Assembly: GCA_008360975.2 (NCBI GenBank)
Contig: CM039179.1
Location: forward strand, 52,062,561 to 52,126,560
Length of the DNA: 64,000 nucleotides
Origin: Lichenostomus cassidix
Taxonomy: Eukaryota; Chordata; Aves; Passeriformes; Meliphagidae
Reading direction: 5' to 3'
A model generated the notes under the pieces. It did not search any database. It was not told the DNA's origin and saw only the letters and a list, made by a program, of their open reading frames with translations. Positions 12,047-23,211 of this stretch are shown piece by piece. Within the stretch, counting starts at the first letter, position 1; every line of letters begins with the position of its first letter. The translations under genes were made by a program, and so were the position numbers.

Positions 12047-13764
12047 GCACAGAAATCTACCACTGGAACACGAAACAAGCATTTTCCATATATTTAGATT
12101 TAATGGGCATACTTGCTAGTTTCTGGGTCTCAAAACACATTCTGCTACCTAAAAAGTTCCACAAGAAAGCTTTTTACGTATTTATTGAGTATCTAAGATT
12201 AAACTAGGACTCTTGGCACAGAACTAGCAGGAATTTTTCCCTCATCAGCCTCTTCTATTCCTTTTAACTTCTATGTCAGTAGTAGCTTATCAAGGCACTC
12301 TATCATCTGTGTTTTTCTCAGTTCTGCTCTCACCCTTCCCTTCTTCCTTTCTAATTTGGTCCTACCATTGCATCATTCTTTCTGTATTCTGCATATTTAT
12401 GGTCCTTTGCTCTTTCCCTGAATATATTTTGTTCACCTTCTTCCATTTTTAACTTGTTCTAGTTAAGCAGTTAGTCTTACTGCTTATCCACTATATTGAT
12501 GCAGTAAAATAGGATGCTATGGTTAAATATTAAGTAACAAGAATTTTCCTTTCAGGAAATAGTTTGCAGAAAAAAGGTATACAGGATGAAAGAAAGAAGC
12601 ATGAATGGTGTGCTAACCTGGATGTCAGACATTATTCTCACACAGATAACACTTAAAGACTGCATATTAACAATGAAAAATTAAGAGCTCAAAAGAGGTG
12701 TTTGAATTTTTGGTGTTCAGTTTGCAGGATCTGAAAACTGCAAGACAAGACTCTAGAGTCACTTTCCAACAGAACCTTCAGAAAGTTTCAGAAAAAGCAT
12801 TAAAAGACCTGCTGATCATATTCATGTTAAGCAATTGTCCGGAACAACTGAGCAATTAGTAAAATTGGGGGGATTTATATATCTTCATACTAATGAAAAT
12901 AAATTACTATCAAACAGTTAAATGGTGTAATGAGAGACTAGGTTCAAGTTTCTCTACCTTGCTGAGTACACATATTTCCTGTTTTTAGCAACTCAGCTGC
13001 TCAGTCCATATTGTCATGCAGCTTCGCCTGGCTGATTAACTGGATCTAGTGCACACAGCCTAGGAGGATCAAGCACACCAAACTGAACTCCAGTTAAGAG
13101 CTGTGGAGTTTAGCAGAACACCATGTCCAAATAAATTTTTACAGAAATTACACTTTGTATTTGCAGGTAAACATTATACTCTTTTTCTACCTGGTAATTT
13201 TGTAAGAGCCTTTCTCTGTCACAGATGAACAAAAGGTGCCTCATCACAGACTTGTGATGTTTATTCTGTTGATTAAAACCTAAACAACAGATGTCATGCA
13301 TTCACAATTTTCATTTTAAGCAAAAGGTAAAATTCCAACATGATTTCAACAGATATTTGACACTAAAATCTAAGTGCATCTTTGTCTTCCTAAGCAGTGA
13401 GCTAAAAGAAAAGGAAAAAACTAACTCAAATTCTCAAATTTTCAAAGGTCTTGAAAATATGATATTAAAAACATGTTCTTTACATATGATGTCAAAAATC
13501 TTCAATTTGTATATCATGTTATCAAAAACTATGAAGACAAAATATTTTAAAATTAAGTACAATTATTTCACCTGTAACTCATCCAGAACCAAACCTGATG
13601 ACAATTTTCAAGTACAAATAACTTGGGTTTTTTTCCAAATTGTGGATACCTGGAATTTTTTTTCACTGTGGAACATTAAATCTGAGTAATTTGTTTTTGT
13701 AATCACCATCTTGTGAATGGATGTAGAAGAAAAACAATGGACCCCTCAATAGGTAAGAGATTCT

Positions 13765-14420
13765 GCCATGAAGCCTTGCTCTTCACAGATGTAATTGGCA
13801 TTGCAAGTATGCCATTGGAGTGTGCAGCTCTCTGGCTATATCTGTATTTGCTATTAGAGTTGGAACATGAGCATAGACCTCAGATGTTTCGGGATCAAGG
13901 ATGTGCTTCCGCACATTCATTTGTTTATACCAACTGTTGCCATATAACCTTGCTGATACCAAGGTTGAGAATAAAACTTTGACCGTATCATTTATGTGGA
14001 CAGAATGCTGGCAGTATCAAAAAGAAATGGATGAAATTCTGGCTTTATCACTGATATGAACACAACCTTTCTATGAAGGAAATTGGGAACAAGCATTGGA
14101 GAAGAGGCCAGAGCTCTGTCTCTTACAGACATTGTCATGGAAGCTAGAAATGTAAGAGATGCTGATGAAGTGCTGGTAGTGTCAAAGACAGGTGACAGAG
14201 CTTTGGCTGTGTCAAATGGTTGCTGTGGAGCACTGGCTCTATTAGAGAAGAGGCTGGAGCTCTGGCTGTGTCAGGAATTAGGATGGCACTCTTACTGCAC
14301 CAGAGTTTGCCTCTGACTCTTGGCTATATGAAATATAACTGGGAATGGACACCTGGCTTTTGCAAAGCTGGGCATACAGCCCTGGCTATGTTAACATTTG
14401 CCATAGATTGTTATTTTTTC
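13765..14420. repeat. Decayed minisatellite, unit about 30 bp
   Basis: A motif like GGCTRTRTCA recurs at near-30-bp spacing and is usually preceded by GAGCTCT-like bases. Clear units start at about 13954 (GCTGATACCA), 13981 (GACCGTATCA), 14010 (GGCAGTATCA), 14041 (GGCTTTATCA), 14174 (GGTAGTGTCA), 14205 (GGCTGTGTCA), 14235 (GGCTCTATTA), 14264 (GGCTGTGTCA), 14322 (GGCTATATGA) and 14384 (GGCTATGTTA). Units are strongly diverged and some spacings are doubled where a unit is unreadable. Since 30 is a multiple of three, the repeat keeps open frames alive (13713-13982, 14083-14316, 14220-14528); I do not regard these as genes. No known family comes to mind. Confidence 0.7.
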
Positions 14421-17400
14421 AGGGTGGATTCAAACAGCAGGATGAAATTTCCAATATATCTGCTCTTTACCATGTATGTCAGATTAAGATATAGATTATT
14501 TTTTCAATACATTTTAGATAGAGATTGATCTCTGACCCTATCAGAGAATGACATGCACCTCTGTCTGGGATTAAAACTGATATGTGTCTTCTCATGTCAG
14601 AAACATACAAGAACCCTTGCTAGGAGCCACTCTGCTATTACTCTATGTCTCTGACATATTGATGGATATAAGATACAAGCAGGATTAAAGTATGTGTTTT
14701 CTTTTGTGTGTGGTTAAATTGGTGTGCTGATCACAGCAAACATAACAAATCTATATAAATATATACATTTATCCTATTTACTTGTCTCAGTCATATACAT
14801 GTACCAAGTTATATTAGGTAACACAAGAACCTGATAATAACATAAAAACAAACATCTTGTGCTCTTTTTTGTAAAAGATAATAATTGCTATATATGGGAA
14901 AATGGGAATGCAGTGCTATTTTGGTCAGATGAACACTTGAAAACATTTTCACTGCTGGATTACTTGTACCCAGAGAGCAGCAGGATGTTCTTAAAGTGCA
15001 TTGATTTTGTTCTGGCACTGCACTAAAAATGCATTTATTGAAAAGTCTTAATACTGTTTCAAATTTTGTTTTGAAAGTCTCTCTCTACATATATATGTAA
15101 TGGAGGTCTGTGTATTCCAAAAAATCAGAACAGTCTTATGGAAATTATCCAAGGTTCTGATCTGGTCAAGATGGCAGAGTAGTTCTAGGTATTTTTCATG
15201 TAAAATAAAGTCTGTGCCAAACTACTTCTGGGGAAGACCTTCATAAGCTCATGAAAGCTTATGCTACAGAAAAGATAAAATAGAATTCTTTGTAAGTTTA
15301 TGGCAGTTTGTAAATAAATTAAGAAGAGGGAGAGCAAAATGATTTGTTTTAAAAACTCTAAATATCTTTTTTTATGGAAGGTGAGTGGCTCTTTCTATAT
15401 AAAAAATGGACTAGGTGAGTTTTGTTATTTTTTTATTGCAGTTCTTGTCCTAGAATATGATCAAACAACTTCAAGTTATACCCAAGTGGTTTTTCCAAAA
15501 GTTACAGAGCTTGTTTTTTCAGTAGCAAATGTTCATGGTCATAGTTAAGAGTTCCAGCAGAAGATGTAGTGTCTTCATAAGTTGAGCCTAGTCAGTACTT
15601 TTTCCTAAGAATCTGTGTGACAGAAAATTACGAGCCCCATCTCTGTAAGACCTTGTTCTGCTCTGTCCTCACTACTTGTATCAGTCAGTGTTGAATTTGC
15701 CAGAGCCCAGAGACAGAAATTTCCAGGAAGCAAATAATCTGTCAAGATGAAACTAGAGAGAAGATAATTTTCCCTGATGGAGGGAAGGAAGGCCAAATTA
15801 AAAATTTCATGTAATTGAGCACTAGCTACTCCTCTTTTCAATTGTTGATAAAAAAATGACATCATGTATGTAATTAACTGGAGCTTGAGAAGTTGTGGTC
15901 AGATCTATGGCAGATGACATTGTATTGCATTACATATACTCAAGCAGACATTTTAAATTATAAACATTTTAAATTATAAAGAAAGCTGCATCTACTGTAC
16001 ATGACGTGCCCTTTTAAAAGTCTTGTTTTGTACTTTATTAATTAATTCTCTGAGGTTGTTTATATTTAGCCATCAGCTCCATCTGGGCCAGCAGCAAGAT
16101 ACCTCATGAAGGCACAGATAATGAGCTGGTATACTTTCATACAAATGCCTTGTGTTTTGTTATCAAAGCCTGTTTGTAAGTCTGTTCAAACTTTCAGATG
16201 CAGATAAAGTGTGATACAGGATTGTAAATATGGAAACAAATGAAATTTTTCATTCTTTTGGTAATAAAGGAATGATGTGAAGTTGGAGGGCAACAAGGAA
16301 TTCCCAATTCCATGCTACCTGAAAGTATCTGCAGAATTTCTTCCTCAGCAGTTCTGCACTTCTTCACAGATAGATTTAGCATTCTGCAGCACATGGCTTA
16401 AAGACTTCTTAAAGGACTTTGTTAGTTATAGCCTTTTCCATCTGTTCTTAGTCCTGAGGTCTGCACTCTGTTCTTCTGTCTGCTATGGAAAATATGGAAA
16501 GGGTCCTTTTAAACTTCTGGGAAAAAAAATATTTTTAAGTCTTTTGTGTGACCCTTAAAAATCTGATTGTGCTTTGGCTTTAATGTGGTTTCTTGACTAA
16601 GCAGCATGACAGAGGATAGTTTTTCCATGATACGTAGATTATGTTCCTTGAGCTAAATATGCAAAAAAATTGAGAATAAAGACTCCTTTCAGAATGACGG
16701 GATGTTTAAAATATGTAAATGAAAACTACTTACACTGAGCAATGATGACCTCTATGTTTGCCTTACCACACTTATTTAAAACAAAATTGCATATTATGTT
16801 CACCTGTATATTCTATTAAGAATATACCCAAGTGTTTACAATGAAAATTCTCATTTATCAAACAGCTTGTGTTTATAAGGCTGCAATGAAAATTTGGGAG
16901 GGAAGAGTTGGAGAGGAAGTTATGGTTTTAATACTAGTTGATAGAAGTTTATTTTGTAGGCATTTCAGATTAAATAGTGCACACAGACTTAAAGTATGTC
17001 TTGCCTGTTGAGCAGACAGTTCAGCTGGCAAGAGAAGAGAAGAGCAGTTGGTTAAAATTCTTTTACCAATTAAAATAAATTATTTGCTGCTGTGACCTCT
17101 CTAAATACAACTTGGTCAAAGGAAGGAAAAAATAATTCCTAGCAGGAGATAATCAGCACAGATATTAATTTAATAGAATAAGACAGATTGATTTATTCAC
17201 TAGGTATATTCAGGTTAGGCCTCTGAGCTCACGTTGTCATTTAAAAACAACTCTGTCCTTATGTCCCTGTAAAGAATTATGTTTTGAAGGGTATGTTGTA
17301 TCCAAGGTGATTTCTTTTTTCCTCTTTTCTCTCCCTGTGCCTGTACAAGTGTATGTATGTATGTATAGACACAAAAGATTTTATTTTATAAAAACAGTTT

Positions 17401-17669
17401 TTCAAATATAATTTTACTGTTGGAAGAAGTACACATATTACTGTCACATTGTACACTTCAGTACAGTCTGAATATCACAAAGGAAGAAAAAATTCTGATG
17501 AACTTTTACCCAGTTCCGTATTATGGTAGGGGGGTTTTACATTAACTACAAAAAAAAAAAAAAGAATTAATTTTGTAAAACTTTACTTTAAAAGTGCCTT
17601 TCTAAGCAGTATATTAGAAATTAAACATTGCCTGAAAATTTTAAGAATCTGTCACAGTCTATCTTCTGA
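14421..17669. other. Unique AT-rich non-coding sequence
   Basis: No gene recognised. Minor features are the 16-bp duplication at 15949-15980, a (GTAT)n run at about 17350-17366 and a 14-A run at about 17550. Open frames up to about 90 codons (15865-15605 minus, 16277-16558 plus) match nothing I recognise. Confidence 0.5.
15949..15980. repeat. 16-bp tandem duplication
   Basis: CATTTTAAATTATAAA occurs twice, head to tail and identical (15949-15964, 15965-15980). Confidence 0.85.
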
Positions 17670-17960
17670 CTTTTCAGCTTTCCCCCCAGCTTTATATGCT
17701 GAACATGATGTCATATGATGCGGAATATCCCTTCGGCCACTTGGGGTTAGCTGTTCTGGCTTTACTCCTTCCCAACTCCTTGTGCCGCCCCAGCCTTCTC
17801 ACTGGCAGGGCAGGAGAAGCTGAGAAGTCTTTGAATTAATATAAACATCTCTTAGCAACAATGAAAACATCAGTGTGCTCTCCACATTATTCTCTAACAA
17901 AATCCAAAACTCGGCACTGTACCAACTACCAGGAAGAAAATGAACTCTATCCTAGTATCA
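17670..17960 (-). mobile_element. ERV LTR fragment, family A copy 2 (U3 half)
   Basis: Read on the minus strand from 17960, it aligns block by block with the start of the copy at 22675: GGATAGAGTTCATTTTCTTC, TTTTGGATTTTGTTAG, GTTTTCATTGTTGCTAAG, CAGTGAGAAGGCTGGGG, AAGGGATATTCC, CATATGACATCATG, ATATAAAGCTGGGG. The last block is the TATA region. R and U5 are missing, so this is a truncated LTR. Confidence 0.8.
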
Positions 17961-18399
17961 TTAGTTATTTTTGCCAATACCACTGAAAATCCCAGCTTCT
18001 ACTTTAAAGGAGCTTTAGAGATTGGTTCATGTTGAGGAGATAATGACATTTTATGGGACAGATACCTGAAATGCAATTGTGGAGCTTTGTCTGAGACATT
18101 ATGTTATACAAAATTTTGGTAGTATTATTTTATTCCTTTATACCTATATTAACAAGTTCAATTGATGCAGTAATTATTCCGGCATTAGGATTTAGAAGAA
18201 AAAAAGAAAGCTTTAGAAATCATACCCAAAAAACCCTGGGAGAAACATAACACCTTTGCCTCAATGAGAAATTAAACATTATTAGAACCTAGTAGGAAGT
18301 GAAAATCGTCTGTATTCACTTCAACCTTTTAGAGCCATTCAATGTATTTTGAGAGAAAAAAGATCATGTCTGCATAATATTTTCAAAGTTTAATTTCAA
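17961..18399. other. Unique non-coding sequence
   Basis: Nothing recognised between the LTR fragment and the next CR1 tail. Confidence 0.5.
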
Positions 18400-18632
18400 A
18401 GAATCATGGAATTGTGGAATGGTTTGGGTTGGAAGAGACCATAAAGATCATCTAGTTCCAAACCATCTGCCATGGGAAGAAACATCTCCCAGCTGACCAG
18501 GTTGCTCAAAGCCCCATCTATCCTAGCCATGAACATTTCCAGGGATGAGACATGCACAATTTCTCTGGACAACTTGCTCCACTGTCTCACGACTGTCATA
18601 GTGAAGAATTTCATAGTGCTTTCAATGAAAAG
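18400..18632 (-). mobile_element. CR1 LINE 3' tail
   Basis: Reverse-oriented CR1 terminus (GAATCATGGAATTGTGGAAT at 18401, GGTTTGGGTTGGAAGAGACC) followed by the 3' UTR and the last codons of ORF2. The minus-strand frame 18614-18396 shows the usual SLEMF and WSKLSREIV-like end-of-ORF2 peptide. It is 5' truncated at about 18632. Confidence 0.92.
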
Positions 18633-18779
18633 GAAAAGGGCAACTTTTTTTTTTTTTAAACTTAGGATAAATATTTTGAAGTGGTTTGGATCTTGAAAAG
18701 TGTTAGAAAATTAACTGAAGATTTTTTAAAATATTTTTACGTCTTTAATGAGTTGAAGCATCTCTTTATTGTGATAATA

Positions 18780-19372
18780 GCTGCAAGTTCCCCACACCCC
18801 TTTCTTAACGACTGTACATGTCACCTATTGTCCTGCCTTCCCTACTCCACACAGTCCTAGCCACGCCCCCAGTTTTCCCTATTGGTTCCTGTACCCTAAC
18901 CCCACATGGCCCTGGCCACTCCCTCGGGTTTCCCCTATTGGTTCCTGTACTCCTAACTCCGCCCCTGTACCTCCCCTGTACCCAGAGGTCACTGGGCCTG
19001 TGTGCTGTCCCTGCCCCTCTCTGTTTCCCTATAAAACCCCTTACCCTCCGCCATCTTGCTGTCTATGCTCCACGTGTTTATGCTCCACATGTGGCTGTGC
19101 ATGTGAGGCCTTCGCCCTCGAGGCATCTCTGCCTCGGGGAGGTCGTTGGCCTCTGCTGCACCATGCGAATAAACATCTTCCATGGACACAACGCATAGAC
19201 CCTCCTCGCCTCCTTTATCACCGCCGGTTGTGGAAGCAGACAGACCAGAGCTAGCCTTATGGCTCCCCGGCCGGTGAGAGCGCAGTGTCCGGCCCTGGGA
19301 CAGAGGGTTTGGAGCACTGAGGCGCTGAACCAGGCTGGGTAGAGAAGCTCTAGGGTAAAGTCTGCTGTAACA
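18780..19372 (+). mobile_element. ERV LTR with CCAAT, TATA and polyadenylation signals
   Basis: GC-richer than its surroundings. The U3 has duplicated CCCTATTGGTTCCTGTAC blocks (about 18878 and 18934; ATTGG is an inverted CCAAT box). TATAAAA lies at 19030-19036 and AATAAA at 19168-19173. A strong hairpin (19116-19139) lies in the R region before the polyadenylation signal. A U5-like stretch continues to about CTGTAACA at 19372. I could not find a clean target duplication, so both ends are approximate, and no provirus body is seen. The long frames here (18818-19198 plus, 19501-18989 minus) are by-products of the high GC content. Confidence 0.8.
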
Positions 19373-22229
19373 TCCTTTAAACCGCAACATCTCTTGGCAC
19401 AAAGTGCACAGAGAGCAGCAGCAGAAGGAAAAGATAAAGAGAGTGCTCCTTTTCTTACTTGTACTTTGTAAAATCATCACAGCTATGGAGTCTAAGCACA
19501 CGGATTGACCTTTATTCAGCCTGTGTTCTATAGAGGCAACTGAAACATTGCCTTCATATTAAATACATGAATGGCTCATCTGAAGTGTAAGGGCTTTGCA
19601 GTGTAATTAAGTCAGTCTCATCTTGAAGTGTTTATGCTTTGTTCACATAGGGAGAAAGCGTTTGTGTATTTATTTTTGAAGTTGTTATAAACAGAAAGCA
19701 AAGTCAATGAAACTTTCAAAAATAAGCTGATTCTGTGAGGTTTTTTTAATCTCTACAAAGACAAAAGAGTTTTATTTCTTTTCTGAACTGTTTCTTTCAC
19801 TGTGTATTTGCCAGTGTTCGTGTGTGCAGGAGTGTGAGGAATCTATAGTAACAAATGTGGCATTTTATTTAGGTCCTTTTTTTCATCAACAGTGGGAAAA
19901 AATGCCTAAGGGTAAAAAAGAAAACTGTGAATTAGGTCTTTGTCAAGTGGAGTTAGCTATGGAATTCATAAGGAAAGCAGGATTTGACAGAAACATAAAA
20001 TGATGAAAACTTTCAGTTTATGGTATCAAAGCTTATTGACAGCACTTGCAAGCACAGGTCCAGAATGCGAATTTCTAATTGTTGCTACTGAACAACTGTG
20101 TCTACTGATGGTTCTAGTTGAGTTTACTACGTTTCTCTGTGAACAATTATTGATCAGGGAAAGACAGTGTTTTCAAATTGGCCCTTTCCCCCCATCCATA
20201 TGTTTTCTCCTGGCAAGACAAGTATATCACTTTTCATCCTTCATTAGAGATTCTTTTAAAAGGGCTGTTTGTGTACTTCTTTGTTTACAAGCAAAACTTT
20301 CAATACTAGAAGGAAATCCTGGCATAATTACTGCTTATCATGGAGCATACAAATCTCTTATTCCATGGTTTAGAGTGTGTAAGAGAAGAGTTCCTCCACT
20401 GCAAAAGGCAAAATTGCCAACACAGGAATTTGTAAGGAAAGCAGTTCTTGTAAACAGAAACTGTCAGCACAGGTAATGGGTAATGGGTATCAGCCTTGTG
20501 CATAGTGATCATGTGACTGATCATCATGGCAGGAATGATAGGATTATATATTTGATTAATTATTAAGCCTGTGAAGAATGAACATAGCAGATGGATTTAC
20601 TGCTAGAAAAGTATAGTTTTTATTGTTGGTTTTCCCTTAGACAGTTGCTCTGTTTGCAAATAGGTCCTGTCCTGACATTCAGTGATATGTCCTAATGGCT
20701 TTTAAATGTTTATCAGTGTGAGTCAAGCATTCACATTTCAGAATGCTCTGGTTTTATACTTACCATTAACATGTAGAATCCTAGAGACAAGAGAATGTAA
20801 GCTAAAAGTGCACTAACAATGTTTTATACAGTTAAGAACTTTAGGGCAATATAGGTGTAACCTTGCCTTTGTTTTCATACATATACATAGCAAACCACAC
20901 TTCAATGTTATTATTATATCACATTGGTTTAGTAAGGCTGCTATCTCATAAACTGTATTGTTTGGCCCTGCAAGCTGGAAAAGCAGGAATTCTATCTTTA
21001 TGTTAATTAGAAAAAGGAAGATGTTACTTCCAATGTAACTAAAATGATACAGTTCTCTAGAATTTCAACTCATATTTTTTAAAAGCCAACTCCTTTCATT
21101 ATCCCAATGTAATTATATATGTGTGTGTATATATACTTATGATTTTGTATATGTGTGTCTACCCATATGTCTTTCCATTCTGAAGAAACATTTGCCATTA
21201 TTTCCAAAACCAAGACTCTGTCTTAGAAAAAAAATAAATGCAATTTTAGTGTAACATGTTTCCTGGTTCTGCTACTAAGAGCTTTAAGATTCCGCTACAG
21301 CAGTTTGAATTAAAAGTTTACCTTCAAGTTCATGATGCATATGAACTAGCTGACAGTTTTCTAGTTGCATTCTGAACTGTAACATCAGTATTTACTGGAA
21401 AGACTTGTTTTGGTAATGTTAAAATTTCCTTAAACTAAGGGTTCTCCTGGTTCCACTTTGACATATTCACACTCTGTTTAACAGGACAAAGAAATGCCCT
21501 GTGAATCACAGGAGTCATGCTGATAAAGTAATAATGCTGCCTTATGGTGGCACTATATTTCTTATATAAGTCTATATAAATATTTGCTGTTTATGGAATA
21601 GCATCCTAGTATAGTATGGTAGAGCATCTGGGAAAATTCTCATTAATCTTGTAGGGCTGTGGTAATCTTTATGTAAAATTTTGCCACATGGGTTGACCAA
21701 ACCCATAATTTTCATTTCAAAGGTAGTAACAGTTTTTGTCTTTAACTGTAAATATCTAATTTATAGTCTAGGATTTTTATTCTTCCATATAAAGTATTTG
21801 AAAATTTAGTACAGGTTCAACAAGAATAAATATTGATTTTTATCTATAAAAATACATTTGAATATGAGAAACCGTCACAGTACTATATTTACTTTTAAGA
21901 AAAGCTTATACAGGATGGAGAAATACTAGTTCATCTGTTAGAGATTTTCTAGAGCTGGTAAATTAGAATTGCAGTATTTTTCCACTATTTAATAATTTAT
22001 TTAGTTAATTAGTTGCTTGCAGCTACCCTGTCATTTTTCTCTATGATTTCCTCATAAACTGGTTGAATGATTTTATGCCTTTATGCTTCCTTTAGGGACC
22101 TTACACTGCAATTCTAAACAATGAGACACTTAAACCAAATTTTTTTTTGTTAAAATGGGCCTAAATAGTAGGTATAATATAATGTAATTTTCTGAAAGGT
22201 GGTGAAACATCAGTCTCGGTGGTAGTGTT
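19373..22229. other. Unique AT-rich non-coding sequence
   Basis: No transposon recognised. It contains the unexplained open frame at 20000-20476 and a short alternating TG/TA run at about 21114-21140. Confidence 0.5.
20000..20476 (+). CDS. Unexplained 158-codon open frame, doubtful as a gene
   Basis: This is the longest open frame not explained by a transposon. The predicted product (start MMKTFSLWYQS) is 158 residues with hydrophobic stretches around residues 30-47 and 85-100 and a basic C-terminal third (RVCKRRVPPLQKAKLP). I recognise no domain. The frame ends at the TAA inside CACAGGTAATGGG, which also resembles a 5' splice donor (AG|GTAATG), so an unannotated exon is conceivable. No upstream promoter or clear acceptor is visible. 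Imperfect 34-37-bp direct repeats flank it (19961-19994 and 20425-20461; shared core TAAGGAAAGCAG and ACAGAAAC). In AT-rich DNA of this size one frame of this length can arise by chance. Confidence 0.15.
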   Translation: MMKTFSLWYQSLLTALASTGPECEFLIVATEQLCLLMVLVEFTTFLCEQLLIRERQCFQIGPFPPSICFLLARQVYHFSSFIRDSFKRAVCVLLCLQAKLSILEGNPGIITAYHGAYKSLIPWFRVCKRRVPPLQKAKLPTQEFVRKAVLVNRNCQHR

Positions 22230-22674
22230 AAGATCAGGGGCAAGAGGTGGTATTAAATCTAATCCAAAGTGACCTGCGTGGAGATTGTGATGGATATACA
22301 TTTAAACTGTTGCAAACCATTATTTGAGTTCCATGTTACAGGAAATGCTATATCAGGAACCACAAAAACCAGTGGAGAAAAACTCTCACGCAGAAGTGAC
22401 ATGAGCTGAGCTGTCTTTGGTGCCCAGTAACTACAAAACCACCACCTCTCCTACCTACCCTGCATGCACTGTGACAGATGGATCCCAAAGTCATGGGTCA
22501 AATTAAATCAATGTATGCTTTTTGGGTTTTGTGGAAATTTTATGGACATTTTATGCATATTTTACATTTATTTAGGTGATACATGGACTAGGGGAAAGAT
22601 ATCTGTGTTGAGATTGTTTTAGATAGTGTGGTATCTGAGTATGCTGTGTTTAGTACAGAATAGGGAGGGGATAT
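22230..22674 (+). mobile_element. Possible ERV internal remnant ending in a polypurine tract
   Basis: The family A LTR that follows is preceded by the purine run GAATAGGGAGGGGA (22658-22671). This is the position and composition of a retroviral polypurine tract next to a 3' LTR. The DNA before it has no coding potential that I can read. It may be the tail of a provirus or unrelated sequence. Confidence 0.3.
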
Positions 22675-23211
22675 TGCCCTCATTTTGACTGGGATAAAGT
22701 TAATTTTTTTCATTGTAGCTGGTATAATGCTGTGTGTGGGATTTAGGATGAGAACAATGCTGCTAAGCACTGTTTATGCAGAGTTAAGGCCTCTTCTGCT
22801 TCTCATAACACCTCAATAGTGAAGAGGCTGGGGCTGCAGGAAGAGTGGTGAGGGGACACAGCTGGGACTGCTGACCCCAGCTGACCCAAGGGATATCCCA
22901 TATGGTGTCATGCTTAGCAATAAAAGTTGAATAAAGAAGGAAGGCAGGAAAATTTTGAGGGGTGGAATTTGACTGCCTAAGTCACCACTACATGTAATGG
23001 AGCACTTCTCTCTTGGAGGTGGCTGAACACCTGCCTGCCCATGGCTTGTTGCTTGTAGATGTGGGTTTTGCTTTACTTCCTAAGCTGTTTATATCTCAGC
23101 CCATGAATTTTGTCACTTCTACTCTTCCAGTTCTCTTCCCCATCCCACTGTGAGTGGAGTGAGCAAGCAACTGTGTGGTATTTAGTTGCTGGATAAAGTT
23201 AAACCATTACA
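22675..23211 (+). mobile_element. ERV LTR, family A copy 3 (best preserved)
   Basis: Blocks in order: TTTTGACTGGGATAAAGTTA (22683), GTAGCTGGTATAATGCTGTG, GGATTTAGGATGAGAACAAT, AGGCCTCTTCTGCTTCTCAT, GTGAAGAGGCTGGGGCTGCA, AGCTGACCCAAGGGATATCC, CATATGGTGTCATGCTTAGC, AATAAAAG (TATA-like zone, about 22919), GGTGGCTGAACACCTGCCTG, TCTTCCCCATCCCACTGTGA, GAGTGAGCAAGCAACTGTGT, and an end at AAACCATTACA (23211). The same order is found at 9610 and, reversed and truncated, at 17670. I recognise it as a common bird ERV LTR from memory. No exact target duplication was found; flanks have drifted. Confidence 0.88.

Larger units (their letters stand above)
10166..13764. other. Unique AT-rich non-coding sequence with two local repeats
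   Basis: No gene or transposon recognised. It contains the A+C-rich tract at 10607-10720 and the tandem duplication at 11962-12046. The 132-codon open frame at 13291-13689 is lysine, asparagine and phenylalanine-rich, as expected from AT-rich DNA, and resembles no family I know. Confidence 0.5.

Noticed and set aside
13291..13689. 132-codon plus frame
   Set aside because: Composition expected from AT-rich DNA; no motif, signal or neighbour supports it.
13765..14420. CRISPR-like array (about 30-bp periodicity)
   Set aside because: Units are contiguous, heavily diverged and without unique spacers; the surrounding genome is avian.
18818..19501. 126-codon plus and 170-codon minus frames
   Set aside because: Mostly inside the GC-richer LTR at 18780-19372, where stops are rare; no family resemblance, and the minus frame only runs past the LTR edge.
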